This document shows, in pieces, positions 8,112 to 18,277 of a stretch of DNA of 64,000 nt; positions within the stretch are counted from its first letter, which is position 1, and every line of letters begins with the position of its first letter. The translations under genes were made by a program, and so were the position numbers. The DNA is from an uncultured archaeon (GTDB taxonomy: Archaea > Thermoproteota > Nitrososphaeria > JACIWG01), in assembly GCA_938034445.1 (NCBI GenBank), contig CALHLD010000024.1, positions 62,001 to 126,000 of the forward strand, given 5' to 3'. The notes beneath the pieces were generated by a model, which was not told the origin of the DNA, searched no databases, and saw only the letters and a program-made list of their open reading frames with translations.

Positions 8112-9296
8112 AACGATCTTTATAACATCCCTATCAGAAAGAACATGCTCGGCGCCTATTCGCATGTTCCGCTTTACATCTATCGCATAAAGGAAACCTT
8201 CACCTAGATCACTATGTATTTTATATGCTAAATCTTTTGCTGTGGAGCCTTTTTTTATCAAGTAAGCTTCAGGCAATACATTCCCTTTCTTGTCAGAAAG
8301 GGAATTTTCATCTTCAACAGGATAAACCGTGATTAGCTGCAACATTTCTTTAAATGTAAAATTAATAATCTCTTGGACGCCTGTACCACCCCATTTCCTC
8401 AAAACTCTATCTCTTATTAACTCCAGAGCCTTCTTCTGCTGTTCGCTTAATTGTGAAGACACTATTTTAAAATCAGAGTCACCTGGTATATATTCGATTA
8501 ATCTTTTTTCGGACGCTTTCCTCAATACTAACTCAGCTTCAGCAGAACACGGTAAACAAGGTCTACCCGTTGATTTAATCTTTTCATAATTTAAAGACGC
8601 TGGAAAGAGGTCAATTTTGTTTGCTGCAATTACTATAGGCTTGGACAATCCTCTAAGACGGCGAACAAACATTATAATATTTTGATCAGTCCAGCTAGAA
8701 AATTTTCTATTTAATAAACCACAATCTTCTATTGCTTTATATATATGTGCTCTTGTTATTGAGAGACCAGATAATTTTTGTTGAAGTTGATTAATACCAT
8801 TTTCAAAATTGGATTCACCTACTTTACAAATCCTTTGCCAATCACTTTTTAAAATATTCTGGAACCATAAATCAAGCTCATTTTCAACAAAATATATGTC
8901 TTCAAGTGGATCGTGTGAACCTGGTGCTATTGGACGACCTTCAATATCAGTAGCACCAGCGGCGTCCACAACATGGATTAGAGCATCAGCTTGTCTGAGA
9001 TCGTCAAGAAATTTGTTTCCTAAACCACGACCAAAGGCAGCACCAGGAACAAGACCCGCTACATCCATAAGTTTTACTGGAATCAAGCGGACACCATCCA
9101 GGCATATTGATGTAGTGGGATTATCTTTTACACCCAATTCTTTACACACGCATTTTGTTCTAAAATAGCCTATTCCGATATTAGGATTTATGGTAGTAAA
9201 AGGATAATTTCCGATAGGGACATTTAACAATGTAGCAGCACTAAAAAAAGTGCTTTTACCTACATTTGTTTTTCCAATGATTCCAACCAGCATCAA
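8091..9296 (-). CDS. YchF/Obg-like GTPase with C-terminal TGS domain
   Basis: A 401-aa TRAFAC GTPase of the archaeal YchF-like group. G1 is GKTNVGKSTFF, switch region YPFTTINPNIG, G3 is VDVAGL-type (LMDVAGLVPGA) followed by GRGLGNKFLDDLRQADALIHVVD, G4 is ANKID. A helical insert follows the G-domain, and the C-terminal roughly 70 residues form a TGS domain ending GAEHVLSDRDVIKIVSTKA. The family associates with ribosomes; the precise archaeal role is unknown. Adjacent ATGs at 9296 and 9293 are equally plausible starts. Confidence 0.93.
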   Translation of the reverse strand: MMLVGIIGKTNVGKSTFFSAATLLNVPIGNYPFTTINPNIGIGYFRTKCVCKELGVKDNPTTSICLDGVRLIPVKLMDVAGLVPGAAFGRGLGNKFLDDLRQADALIHVVDAAGATDIEGRPIAPGSHDPLEDIYFVENELDLWFQNILKSDWQRICKVGESNFENGINQLQQKLSGLSITRAHIYKAIEDCGLLNRKFSSWTDQNIIMFVRRLRGLSKPIVIAANKIDLFPASLNYEKIKSTGRPCLPCSAEAELVLRKASEKRLIEYIPGDSDFKIVSSQLSEQQKKALELIRDRVLRKWGGTGVQEIINFTFKEMLQLITVYPVEDENSLSDKKGNVLPEAYLIKKGSTAKDLAYKIHSDLGEGFLYAIDVKRNMRIGAEHVLSDRDVIKIVSTKARG

Positions 9297-9356
9297 GAGC
9301 CATATAATAAATTGAATAAAAAAAGTTTAATCATAACATTACTATAAAATTTAGAT

Positions 9357-10679
9357 GTGGGAAAAATAATAATAGTTGGAGGGGGTATAGCTGGTGTATC
9401 ATCTGCGTTAAGTGCAAGGAAACAAAATCAAGAAGATGAAATAATTTTACTAGAAAAAGAAAAATATGTTGGCTATTTAAGAGGAAATTTACCTTACATA
9501 ATCTCAGATAGTATAAGAAATTATGGTACTATAATTCCAACAACCCACTATTTAATTAAAAACAGAGTGAATATACTACTATCTTCCTTTGTGAAAAAAA
9601 TTGATTTAAACAATAAAAAGATAATTTTTATAGACCCAGAAAAACATGAAAGAGCATTAAGTTTCACTAAAATAATAATAGCTACAGGTACAGTGCCTGT
9701 AAAATTAAATGTAAGGGGATGCGAACTTAACGACATCTTTGAATTAAAAACAATAGAAGACGCCATTAAGATAAAAGAAAGTGTAATGAAGAATAGAAAG
9801 GTTGCAATAATAGGAGGTGGACTTGTTGCACTGAAGACCGCAGAAGCATTGCTTAAGAAGAAGTGCAAAATTGTTATGATATCTCCAGAAAAAGAGATTC
9901 TTTATAAAATCTTTGATAAAAATTTTGGGCAAATTATTAGAGAAAAAATAGAAAAAAGTGGAATAGAGGTCATTACTGAGAATAAGGTTAAAGCGTTTTA
10001 TGGAAAAGGAAAAGTGGAAGCGATAGAGACAGAAAAAGGGATAATACCATGTGATTACTCAATCTTAGCTTTAGGTGTAAAACCCAACACAGCTTTAGCA
10101 AGGGAGATAGGAATACCTTTAGGTAAATATGAAGGTATTATTGTAAATGAAAAAATGGAGACAGAAAGGGAAAATGTTTATGCTGCTGGAGATTGTGTTG
10201 AATACACAGATTTTATAACAAAGGAAAAAACACCAATACAGACAACTACATTAGCAATTCAAAGTGGAGAAATTGCTGGAAAAAACGCTGCTGGAGGAAA
10301 TGAAAAAATTGGGAGAGTTATCAGCAATATATGTGCGAAGATCTTTGGTTTTGAAATAGCTTCAGTAGGAATAACATGTAGGGAGGCAAAAGATCTTAAA
10401 AAGAAGATTTTATCAACAAATACAAGTAGACATCCTATGTATTCTAAAGCCAATTCTTACATTAACCTAATATTTGATGGCGAAAATAAGAGACTTATAG
10501 GAGCACAGATGATCGGTAAAAGAGCCGCAACTTGGGGAAATTTTTTGGCACTAGCAATTATTAAAGAAGTTAAAATTGATGAAATAGCATATTTTTGTAA
10601 TTCTTATTCACCTTTCTTAGAAGAGCCGATTGCAGCTATAGTTGGTGCTGCAAAAACGATAATTGATTCAATTGGTTGA
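9357..10679 (+). CDS. FAD-dependent pyridine nucleotide-disulfide oxidoreductase, CoA-disulfide reductase-like
   Basis: A 440-aa flavoprotein of the NADH oxidase/CoA-disulfide reductase family: FAD-binding VGGGIAGVSSALSARK at residue 7, NAD-binding AIIGGGLVALKTAEAL near 148, second FAD motif NVYAAGDCVEY near 275, then a C-terminal dimerisation domain with YINLIFDGENKRLIGAQMIG. The position that normally carries the redox cysteine in this family (C-G-L-P-Y) reads G-N-L-P-Y, so thiol chemistry like that of CoA-disulfide reductase is doubtful. Start is GTG 9357. The 3' end overlaps convergent rpl10e by 12 nt. Confidence 0.85.
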   Translation: MGKIIIVGGGIAGVSSALSARKQNQEDEIILLEKEKYVGYLRGNLPYIISDSIRNYGTIIPTTHYLIKNRVNILLSSFVKKIDLNNKKIIFIDPEKHERALSFTKIIIATGTVPVKLNVRGCELNDIFELKTIEDAIKIKESVMKNRKVAIIGGGLVALKTAEALLKKKCKIVMISPEKEILYKIFDKNFGQIIREKIEKSGIEVITENKVKAFYGKGKVEAIETEKGIIPCDYSILALGVKPNTALAREIGIPLGKYEGIIVNEKMETERENVYAAGDCVEYTDFITKEKTPIQTTTLAIQSGEIAGKNAAGGNEKIGRVISNICAKIFGFEIASVGITCREAKDLKKKILSTNTSRHPMYSKANSYINLIFDGENKRLIGAQMIGKRAATWGNFLALAIIKEVKIDEIAYFCNSYSPFLEEPIAAIVGAAKTIIDSIG

Positions 10680-11177
10680 AACTTTTTTCAGTTGGACCAC
10701 ATTTATTTTAGTTTCCATAGGTAGCTTAGAAGAAGCAACCTTCAATGCTTCTTTTGCTTTATCAATATTACTGGATTTAACTCTTATCAACATAACTATG
10801 TCATCTATTTTTACACGTGCGGCTAAGCCAACTGGTTTTCCAAAAGCACGACGCATCCCTTCTTGGAGACGGTCAGCACCAGCTGTTGCAATCATCTTAT
10901 TTTCTCTGAGGATAACATGCGGGTATTTTTTAACCAATAAATAGTAATTAGATTCTCCGATTTCTTGTAACTTTTTGTTAGCAGCAACCCTTGCCGCTTC
11001 AAGGGCGTTATGCCTCACTTGAACATTTGCACAGGAAATTAGTTGAAGTTCAACATCATAATCGCCATTAGGATTACCTAAAGAAAACTTTGCTATCTTA
11101 GGATGGGGTACACCACCTACAAATTCCCTTCTAGTATATGGCATTCCTGTTGGATGGCGATAGTTTTTTCCACGCAT
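10668..11177 (-). CDS. rpl10e: Large ribosomal subunit protein L10e (uL16)
   Basis: uL16/L10e at the central protuberance of the 50S. The sequence RGKNYRHPTGMPYTRREFVGG, ANVQVRHNALEAARVAANK, REN(K)MIATAGADRLQEGMRRAFG is diagnostic. ATG 11177 is preferred to the upstream TTG 11183 because GGGGGAAGTGATTG lies directly before it. AATTTAAATATT further upstream is a good TATA element. Monocistronic, divergent from trmJ. Confidence 0.96.
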   Translation of the reverse strand: MRGKNYRHPTGMPYTRREFVGGVPHPKIAKFSLGNPNGDYDVELQLISCANVQVRHNALEAARVAANKKLQEIGESNYYLLVKKYPHVILRENKMIATAGADRLQEGMRRAFGKPVGLAARVKIDDIVMLIRVKSSNIDKAKEALKVASSKLPMETKINVVQLKKVSTN

Positions 11178-11251
11178 GATCAATCACTTCCCCCGATGCG
11201 ATGCCAATATTTAAATTATTGTGCAAGGATAATTTTTAACTAGAGAAGTAT

Positions 11252-12013
11252 ATGCCAGAAATTGCAATTGTAATGGTTGAACCTGAAAACCAAGGAAATA
11301 TTGGCGCAGTAGCAAGAGCTATGAAGAATTTTGGATTAAAAGAACTTTACCTTGTTAGGCCAAAAGATGAGATAGGAGAGTTTGCAAGAAAAATTGCTGC
11401 AAACGCTCAAGATATATTAGATAATGCAAAAATTTTATCTTCATTTGAAGAAGTAAAGAAAAAATTTAACTTAATTTATGGAACTACAGCGATACCTGCT
11501 AAGCGTTCAACAAATGTGTTAAGGATAACTATTACACCAACACAATTAGCCAATACAATTTCAAATGCGAAGGGAAAGATAGCAATATTGCTTGGAAGAG
11601 AAAGTCATGGTTTATCAAATAAAGAGTTAGAAGAATGTGATGCGGTGGTAACTATCCCTTCAAGTCAAGAATATCCAACACTAAATGTAGCTATGGCGGG
11701 AACAATTATCTTTTATGAGCTTTTCCAAAAAATTAGATATAGAAGAAAGAATAAGTTTAGGATAGTAGATAATAAAACTAAAGAGTTACTGATAGAAAAA
11801 TTAAAAGAAATTGTTAGTCGAACAAATCTTCCGCCACATAAAGTTAGGTTGATAATTAGAGCCTTCAGAAACTTTATAGGAAAGAGTGTCCTAAGTGATA
11901 AAGAGGCAAGACTACTACTAACAGCATTTAGTAGGATAGATAAAGCATTTTTACAAAAGGGGAAAAACAATGGTCACAAATTTACCTGCGAAAGCAAAAG
12001 CAATATGGGCTAA
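11252..12013 (+). CDS. trmJ: TrmJ, tRNA ribose 2'-O-methyltransferase (position 32), SPOUT family
   Basis: SpoU/TrmD-superfamily methyltransferase. The three SPOUT motifs are visible: VEPENQGNIGAVARAMKNFG (motif 1), ILLGRESHGLSN (motif 2) and QEYPTLNVAMAGTIIFYEL (motif 3 of the SAM-binding knot). The C-terminal extension with PPHKVRLIIRAFRNFIG is typical of TrmJ, which methylates residue 32 in the tRNA anticodon loop. Length 253 aa. It overlaps the following TGS gene by 44 nt in another frame, so the last residues may be poorly conserved. Confidence 0.92.
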   Translation: MPEIAIVMVEPENQGNIGAVARAMKNFGLKELYLVRPKDEIGEFARKIAANAQDILDNAKILSSFEEVKKKFNLIYGTTAIPAKRSTNVLRITITPTQLANTISNAKGKIAILLGRESHGLSNKELEECDAVVTIPSSQEYPTLNVAMAGTIIFYELFQKIRYRRKNKFRIVDNKTKELLIEKLKEIVSRTNLPPHKVRLIIRAFRNFIGKSVLSDKEARLLLTAFSRIDKAFLQKGKNNGHKFTCESKSNMG

Positions 12014-13061
12014 AGCGATGATAGTTAAGGATCCAGAAGAAAAACTTGAGCTACTTAAACAATTTTATAGTTCATTTCCAAAGCATAAAGCTACTGAAAG
12101 GTTAGAAGTACAGATAAAAAGGCAAATAAAAAGGCTTGAAGAAGAAATTGAGAATAAAAGGAAAAAACATGGGAAAGTAATTAACATTTGGAATGTAAAG
12201 AAAGAAGGTGACATACAGGTTACAGTTTTGGGAACATTTTATGATACACTAAATTTTTTTGAAAAAATTGTAGGATTAGAGATTGACCAGTTTGAGGTAT
12301 ATACAAGACCACAGATTGGTACACTTAAAATCGATTCAATACTTTTGCAAGTACTTTTATGCCCATTTGATGAATCAATTGGAGAAGAAAAGCAAAAAAA
12401 AATTAGTAATCTACTTTATAATGCAGACTTATTTCTAATAATTTTACCTAACAGTAACTATATCACTTATTTTAACAAACTAATTTCATGGCTTGAACAG
12501 AATAACATAATATTAAATGCAAAAAGAAAAGAGGTTAAAATTGAGAGAACTTCAGAGGGGGGAATTAGAATTGTTGGCAAATCAAAGTTCATTACGGATG
12601 AAGAGATAAAAAACTTTCTTAGGGAATATAATATAGTTAATGGAATTGTAAAAGTATCTATTGAAACAACTTTAGAAGATTTGGAGACTGTTATTTTTGG
12701 ACAAGTTAGTAAACCTGCAATACTTTTATGCAATAATATAGAACAAGAAAGGGAAATAAAAAAATACTATACAGAGGTATATAATCTGAAAGTGTTTTTT
12801 GAACAAAAAGAATTGTTAAAGAGCGTCCTTGAAATACTTGGAGTAATAAGAGTATATACAAGGAGAAAGGATGGTGTTGTAGCAGAACGCCCTTTATTAG
12901 TTGAAAAAGGAAAGACGGTAATAGATGTTGCAAAAATCATTCATAAGGAGATGGCTAAAAATTTCCTATATGCAAAACTTAATAGAAATGGAGAAGAATT
13001 AAAGGTTGGCAAATACTTTATACTAGAAGATGGGGACATAGTTGAGATAAGATCACGTTAA
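11970..13061 (+). CDS. DRG-like TGS-domain protein with degenerate GTPase domain
   Basis: A 363-aa protein with a DRG-like helical N-terminus (NLPAKAKAIWAKAM, PKHKATERLEVQIKRQIKRL), a middle domain in the place of the GTPase and a clear C-terminal TGS domain (VRVYTRRKDG, VLVEKGKTVIDVAKIIHKE-like, ILEDGDIVEI). Where G1 should be, the sequence is VLGTFYDTLNFFEKIVG, with no GKS/T. The NKxD position reads CNNIEQ. The protein is therefore probably nucleotide-independent and may use the TGS domain to bind RNA or the ribosome. Degenerate relatives occur in other archaea. Overlaps trmJ by 44 nt. Confidence 0.8.
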   Translation: MVTNLPAKAKAIWAKAMIVKDPEEKLELLKQFYSSFPKHKATERLEVQIKRQIKRLEEEIENKRKKHGKVINIWNVKKEGDIQVTVLGTFYDTLNFFEKIVGLEIDQFEVYTRPQIGTLKIDSILLQVLLCPFDESIGEEKQKKISNLLYNADLFLIILPNSNYITYFNKLISWLEQNNIILNAKRKEVKIERTSEGGIRIVGKSKFITDEEIKNFLREYNIVNGIVKVSIETTLEDLETVIFGQVSKPAILLCNNIEQEREIKKYYTEVYNLKVFFEQKELLKSVLEILGVIRVYTRRKDGVVAERPLLVEKGKTVIDVAKIIHKEMAKNFLYAKLNRNGEELKVGKYFILEDGDIVEIRSR

Positions 13062-13586
13062 CCTTTTACATTTATAAAGTAGAATATGTTCAAACAAAAA
13101 TTCTTCTCTTAATATCTCTTCATAACTGAAATTATTTTCTTTTAAAAAATTAGTAATTTTAGATAGATTTGAGAGTGTTGAGGCAACGAAAAATATTGAG
13201 CCATTAACTTTTAGTAGTCTAAAAGAATTTTTTAAAAAAGTTATAGTAACTTCACAGCCTTCATGCCCACCATTAATTGTAATATCGTTAATTGATTCTG
13301 ATGGAAGATAAGGGGGGTTAAAAATAATAGTATCAAAAGAAAAAGGTCTAAAGCATGATGCAGAATCACAGCAAACAAGATCAATTTTTAAATTAAATAT
13401 ATTTTTGGTTTTAAATTCTTTTAAAACATCAAAGTTTATATCACAACCTACATAAAATTCGGATTTATCATTAATCGACTCTGCGACTTTTCCGGATCCA
13501 AAACCAATTTCTAGAACCCTACCTAAAGTATTATATGAATCAAGTCCTCTTATTAGTAAAAAAGTATCTTCTGCAGGTAAGTACAT
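13053..13586 (-). CDS. HemK/Mtq2-like SAM-dependent methyltransferase
   Basis: A class I methyltransferase with YLPAEDTFLLIRGL, SAM motif VLEIGFGSGKVAE, acidic motif GCDIN and the catalytic NPPY (IIFNPPYLP) typical of enzymes methylating Gln/Asn side-chain amides. Archaeal members (Mtq2-like) act on the GGQ motif of release factor aRF1, usually with Trm112. ATG 13586 gives the conserved MYLPAED start; the track uses a TTG 12 nt upstream. It follows ksgA by 19 nt, a pairing conserved in archaea. Confidence 0.88.
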   Translation of the reverse strand: MYLPAEDTFLLIRGLDSYNTLGRVLEIGFGSGKVAESINDKSEFYVGCDINFDVLKEFKTKNIFNLKIDLVCCDSASCFRPFSFDTIIFNPPYLPSESINDITINGGHEGCEVTITFLKNSFRLLKVNGSIFFVASTLSNLSKITNFLKENNFSYEEILREEFLFEHILLYKCKRLT

Positions 13587-13605
13587 GTTATATAGCAAAA
13601 ATTTT

Positions 13606-14349
13606 TTACTTTAATAAAATTTTTGCTATAGAAAAACATTCATGAGGGGTGAGATTTTCTACACGTGCATCTAAATTTAAATTCAAGTTCCTTTCTAAAT
13701 TGGTGAAGTTATTTTTATTTAAATGTTTTATAACTGTTCTTACCTTTTTCCCTCTAAATGTGAAAAGAAAATTGATATTTTTAATTAAATCATCATTCAA
13801 TATATGCTGATTTTTTGGCTCAAATTTTACAATGTAAGAAGAAACCTTTGGAATAGGATAAAAAGCTGTAGGAGGAATCTTATCATAAACATTTATTTTA
13901 AAAGCAAGTTGCGCTATAACTGAAATAGCTTTATAGTTCTTTGATGGTGGTTGCGCAATTAATTTTTCAACAAAATCTTTTTGCAATGTAACAGTTGCAG
14001 AGAAAAATGATTTTGATGTAAGCCAATAAACAAATCTTTTAGAAATACAATAGGGCAAATTCGACACCACCTTATCGAATGTATAGTTTGTCTTTAACGC
14101 ATCACCATTAATCAATATTAAATTTCTGTATTTGGCAATTATCTTTTGACTTTCTTTAAATAATTTTTTATCTATTTCATACGAGATAACAGTGTTTGCT
14201 TTTTCGCACAACCTTTTAGTTAGCTCACCGTAGCCTGTTCCAATTTCAAGTACGATATCATTTGGTTTAACATCAGATAAGAGTAACAAACGCTCTATAT
14301 AAAATGGGTTTACAATAAAATTTTGGCCTAATCTTTTATTGTAGCTCAA
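13606..14349 (-). CDS. ksgA: Dim1/KsgA, 16S rRNA adenine N6,N6-dimethyltransferase
   Basis: Dimethylates the two adjacent adenines at the 3' end of 16S rRNA late in 30S assembly. Signatures are RLGQNFIVN, VLEIGTGYGELTKRL (SAM motif), ISYEID, ILINGDAL and catalytic NLPYCIS; the C-terminal domain starts at PPTAFYPIPKVSS. Length 247 aa. TTG 14349 gives the canonical M-S-x-N-KRLGQNF start and lies inside the 3' end of atpD (14-nt overlap). Confidence 0.95.
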   Translation of the reverse strand: MSYNKRLGQNFIVNPFYIERLLLLSDVKPNDIVLEIGTGYGELTKRLCEKANTVISYEIDKKLFKESQKIIAKYRNLILINGDALKTNYTFDKVVSNLPYCISKRFVYWLTSKSFFSATVTLQKDFVEKLIAQPPSKNYKAISVIAQLAFKINVYDKIPPTAFYPIPKVSSYIVKFEPKNQHILNDDLIKNINFLFTFRGKKVRTVIKHLNKNNFTNLERNLNLNLDARVENLTPHECFSIAKILLK

Positions 14350-14980
14350 GAGACTTCTTTGATTTTAAAATTTTACTTTTAATCTTTTTAATTCTATAGA
14401 ACTCTTCCCGTTCCATTTCACTTATTCGGAGTGAAATGAACATTATGGCTCTTTCTATTGACGGGATCACATAATATTTTAATGAATTCACCCGAATTTT
14501 TGTTGAACGAACTGCTTCTGCTAATGCTAAAATTATTTGTTGAAGTTCAATTAACTTTATTAATGCAGTAATAACTTTTTCTGTTTCAGAAAACACTTTT
14601 TCTGATGTAGGATGGAGATCCAAAACTGTAGAATAAAAATTTGCAAAGGAGTTCTTTTGGAAGATAACAATTTGTGGAAAAGATATACCCATAACAGAGT
14701 TGAATGTAACTTCAGCATCTAAAGCACCTTGCATTAGATTTATAAAATTATGAAAACTTTGCTGATCAGAAAAAGCCTTAATAGCAATTACCGTAGTATA
14801 AACTTCTTTTAGAGAGAAAGAAACTTTTTTAGATTGTTCGACAAATTCTCTTACATACTTTGACAACTCAATTAGTAGGACGTCAAGTTTTTGCTGCAAA
14901 AGCTCTTGCCCCCGTTTGGCGGCTTGTAATCTCTTTTTTAGCCTTAAAAGTTCACTTCTAGTAGCCTTTAATTGGGACAT
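14336..14980 (-). CDS. atpD: A-type ATP synthase subunit D (central stalk)
   Basis: Rotor-stalk subunit of the archaeal A1Ao ATP synthase. The 214 aa form a long antiparallel coiled coil with the diagnostic N-terminus KATRSELLRLKKRLQAAKRG and a C-terminal helix IPSIERAIMFISLRISEMEREEF-like. Third gene of the atpA-atpB-atpD set, one base after atpB and overlapping ksgA by 14 nt. Confidence 0.95.
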   Translation of the reverse strand: MSQLKATRSELLRLKKRLQAAKRGQELLQQKLDVLLIELSKYVREFVEQSKKVSFSLKEVYTTVIAIKAFSDQQSFHNFINLMQGALDAEVTFNSVMGISFPQIVIFQKNSFANFYSTVLDLHPTSEKVFSETEKVITALIKLIELQQIILALAEAVRSTKIRVNSLKYYVIPSIERAIMFISLRISEMEREEFYRIKKIKSKILKSKKSLELQ

Positions 14981-14981
14981 A

Positions 14982-16388
14982 TTATGACACTCTAGATCTT
15001 TTAGAAGGATGATACTTTTGGATTGTATTTAAACTAATTCTTTTCAATTCACTTTCTGGGAAAGATGATAGAATGTTCCATCCAATATCTAATGTTTGTT
15101 CGATACTTCTTTCTTCATACCTACCTTGTGACACAAATTCTTTTTCAAATCTGTCTGCAGCCCTTAGATATAAGTGGTCACGCTCTGTTAAAGCTTCTTC
15201 ACCCACAACAGCCACCAGTTCACGTAAGCTTCTTCCCTCCGCATACATGTAGTATAATTGGTCAGAAAGTTCTCTATGATCGTCTCTGGTTTTATTTTGA
15301 CCTATTGCTTCTTTCATTAACCTTGAAAGCGAAGGCAAAACGTCTATAGGAGGATATATACCACGTCTATGCAAAGCACGATCTATTATTATTTGCCCTT
15401 CTGTTATATATCCGGTTAAGTCTGGAATAGGATGGGTAATATCATCGTTTGGCATAGTTAGAATTGGCATTTGAGTAATTGAACCCAGTTTTCCAAGAAC
15501 ACGACCTGTTCTTTCATAGATTGAGGCAAGATCAGTATACATGTAACCAGGATAGCCTCTTCGTCCTGGAACCTCTTCTCTAGCTGCAGAAATTTCTCTT
15601 AGAGCTTCACAGTAATTGGTCATATCTGTAATTATTACCAAAACATGATAATCTTCTTCGAAAGCAAGGTATTCGGCTGTCGTTAATGCAAGTCTTGGTG
15701 TTAAAATTCTTTCAATAGCAGGGTCTTGAGCTAAATTTATAAATAAAACAGACCTACTTAAAGCGCCACTTTCCTCAAATGAATTTATAAAAAATCTTGC
15801 TTCATCAACAGTTATACCAAGTGCGGCGAATATTAAAAGAAATTTTTCTTCGGTTTTTCTGACTTTTGCTTGTCTTGCAATTTGAGCAGCTATTTCATTA
15901 TGTGGTAGACCGTTACCAGAAAATAGAGGTAATTTTTGACCTCTTGATAAAGTGTTCATACCATCTATTGCAGAAATTCCTGTTTGAATAAAATCTGTGG
16001 GATAAGCTCTTGATTTTGGATTTATTGGAGAACCATTAACATCTAACTTTTCTTTAGGAATAATTGGTGGCCCATTATCAATAACCTTTCCTGAACCATT
16101 AAACATTCTTCCAATTACATCTGTTGAAACTGCAAATCTTAGTGGTTCACCTGTAAAGCGTACAACAGTATGCTCCCTACTTAAGCCACCTGAACCTTCA
16201 AAGACTTGCACTACTGCCATTTCAAATGAAGTCTCTAGGACTTGACCATGCCTTACTGAACCGTCTTGAGCAACAATTTCTACATATTCACCATATGCCA
16301 CATTTCTTGTTTCTTGAACAAATAAAAGAGGACCTGAAATCCCACTAACAGTTTTGAACTCCCTTGTAATTATAGATTTTGTTGTCAA
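14982..16388 (-). CDS. atpB: A-type ATP synthase subunit B (non-catalytic)
   Basis: Non-catalytic nucleotide-binding subunit of A1. The 468 aa include [20 protein letters not shown] (the non-canonical loop in place of Walker A), [20 protein letters not shown] and [12 protein letters not shown], all typical of the B subunit. Overlaps atpA by 4 nt (coupled translation). Confidence 0.97.
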   Translation of the reverse strand: MTTKSIITREFKTVSGISGPLLFVQETRNVAYGEYVEIVAQDGSVRHGQVLETSFEMAVVQVFEGSGGLSREHTVVRFTGEPLRFAVSTDVIGRMFNGSGKVIDNGPPIIPKEKLDVNGSPINPKSRAYPTDFIQTGISAIDGMNTLSRGQKLPLFSGNGLPHNEIAAQIARQAKVRKTEEKFLLIFAALGITVDEARFFINSFEESGALSRSVLFINLAQDPAIERILTPRLALTTAEYLAFEEDYHVLVIITDMTNYCEALREISAAREEVPGRRGYPGYMYTDLASIYERTGRVLGKLGSITQMPILTMPNDDITHPIPDLTGYITEGQIIIDRALHRRGIYPPIDVLPSLSRLMKEAIGQNKTRDDHRELSDQLYYMYAEGRSLRELVAVVGEEALTERDHLYLRAADRFEKEFVSQGRYEERSIEQTLDIGWNILSSFPESELKRISLNTIQKYHPSKRSRVS

Positions 16389-18175
16389 CTTTTAACACCT
16401 AAAGCTAAAGAGGATAGGTCTTCTTTTAAACGTGCTAGAAGATCAAAGTAAAATGCTTCAAATTCTTCATTAGGAATAAATTTCATTCTACCTAATTCCT
16501 GAACTGAAGGAAGTGAATTTATTTTACTTACTTGAACACCATTACCTACCAGCTTCTTTGATTCATTATAAAAATACGAGAGAAGACACATCATATAATA
16601 ATTTTTCTTTAGGTCACAATATGAGTCTGCAGCTGAATAAGCATGTTGCATTAAATAGTCTTCCCGTATTTTACGTGCATACTCTAGTATAAGTTTTTGA
16701 ACTTCAGAGAGTGCATCAGGTCCCACAAGTCGTACAATTTCAATTAATTCCTCTTCTTCTTGTAAAACTTGCATGAACTCTTTAGTTAAATTTGGCCAAT
16801 TAGGAAAATATTTAACAAACCATAAATCTAGTTCATTTTTATACAGACTATAGCTAGTCAACCAATTTATTGCTGGAAAATGTCTTCTTTGAGCTAAGCT
16901 AGTATCTAGGGCCCAAAAAACCTTAACTACTCTCAGAGTACTTTGAGTTACAGGTTCTGAGAAATCGGCACCGGGAGGAGAGACGGCACCAACAACTGAT
17001 ATGGAACCATACCTTTCATCTGAACCTAAAACTTCACAGCGGCCAGCTCTTTCATAGAATTCAGCAATTCTTGACGATAGATAAGCGGGATAGCCTTCTT
17101 CGCCAGGCATTTCCTCAAGACGACCTGAAATTTCTCTTAGAGCTTCAGCCCATCTAGAAGTAGAGTCAGCCATCAGGGCTACATCATATCCCATATCTCT
17201 ATAGTATTCTGCTATTGTCATGCCAGTATAAATGCTGGCTTCTCTTGCAGCTATTGGCATATTACTTACATTTGCTATTAAGATAGTTCTATTTATCAAT
17301 GGTAGACCTGAACGAGGGTCTTTTAATTCAGGGAATCTTTCCAGAACTTCTGCCATTTCATTACCTCTTTCCCCACAACCTATATATACAATTACATTAG
17401 CGTCAGCCCATTGTGCAAGTTGGTGTTGCATAACAGTTTTTCCGGTACCAAATCCACCTGGAATTGCAGCGGTACCACCTTTTGCTATAGGGAATAAAGC
17501 ATCAATTATTCTCTGACCAGTTATAAGAGGAAGATGTGTACTTACACGTCTTTTAATTGGTCTTGGCTTTCTAATCGGCCATTTGGTAACCATCTTCACT
17601 TCTAAAATATTATTATTGCCACAATCTATTTTTGCAATCGTTTCATCTATAGTATAATCGCCTTCCTCAATAATGTAGGAAATCAGACCGTTTTTTGTTT
17701 GCGGAGGGACCATTATAGCATGCCTTTCTAAAAGAGGAGATTCCTTAACATATCCAAGTATGTCGCCGCCTACAACTTTATCACCTGCTTTTTTAGTTGG
17801 AATAAAATGCCATTTTTTGTTTCTTGGTAAAGCATCAGGGTATATTCCTCTTCTTATAAAGAAACCAGACTCCTTCTCTAAGAATGTTAAGGGCCTTTGT
17901 ATACCATCAAAAATTTGATTTAAAAGACCAGGACCTAACTCGACAGAAAGCAGTGCCCCTGTTGGTTCTACAGGCTCTCCTGGTGATACACCTGTTGTAT
18001 CTTCGTAAACTTGTATTACCGCATTATCACCCTCTATTCTAATGACTTCACCTATTATTCTATCTAATCCAACCTTTACCATTTCATACATTGTGATGTT
18101 TTCCATATTTTCTGCAAAGACTACAGGCCCAACGACCTTTTTAATTATACCGAATTTCAACTTTTGCTTAAGCAT
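16385..18175 (-). CDS. atpA: A-type ATP synthase subunit A (catalytic)
   Basis: Catalytic subunit of the A1 headpiece, 596 aa. N-terminal beta barrel ([16 protein letters not shown]), the A-subunit non-homologous insert (residues about 115-190), Walker [14 protein letters not shown] near 235, and [24 protein letters not shown] followed by [27 protein letters not shown]. The remaining subunits (H, I, K, E, C, F) are not adjacent: the gene upstream is divergent rps19e. This A-B-D block is therefore separated from the rest of the synthase. The start gives [14 protein letters not shown]. Confidence 0.97.
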   Translation of the reverse strand: MLKQKLKFGIIKKVVGPVVFAENMENITMYEMVKVGLDRIIGEVIRIEGDNAVIQVYEDTTGVSPGEPVEPTGALLSVELGPGLLNQIFDGIQRPLTFLEKESGFFIRRGIYPDALPRNKKWHFIPTKKAGDKVVGGDILGYVKESPLLERHAIMVPPQTKNGLISYIIEEGDYTIDETIAKIDCGNNNILEVKMVTKWPIRKPRPIKRRVSTHLPLITGQRIIDALFPIAKGGTAAIPGGFGTGKTVMQHQLAQWADANVIVYIGCGERGNEMAEVLERFPELKDPRSGLPLINRTILIANVSNMPIAAREASIYTGMTIAEYYRDMGYDVALMADSTSRWAEALREISGRLEEMPGEEGYPAYLSSRIAEFYERAGRCEVLGSDERYGSISVVGAVSPPGADFSEPVTQSTLRVVKVFWALDTSLAQRRHFPAINWLTSYSLYKNELDLWFVKYFPNWPNLTKEFMQVLQEEEELIEIVRLVGPDALSEVQKLILEYARKIREDYLMQHAYSAADSYCDLKKNYYMMCLLSYFYNESKKLVGNGVQVSKINSLPSVQELGRMKFIPNEEFEAFYFDLLARLKEDLSSLALGVKS

Positions 18176-18277
18176 TCCTTACCACCACTATTTAGAAAGT
18201 ACCTATTTTAAAGATTAATTTTGGTTTTAGAGAAAGGAAAGTAATAAATATTAAATAACCAAGGGCTTTAATGCATA

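Noticed and set aside
10663-10944. Track ORF opposite rpl10e
   Set aside because: Antisense of a highly conserved ribosomal gene.
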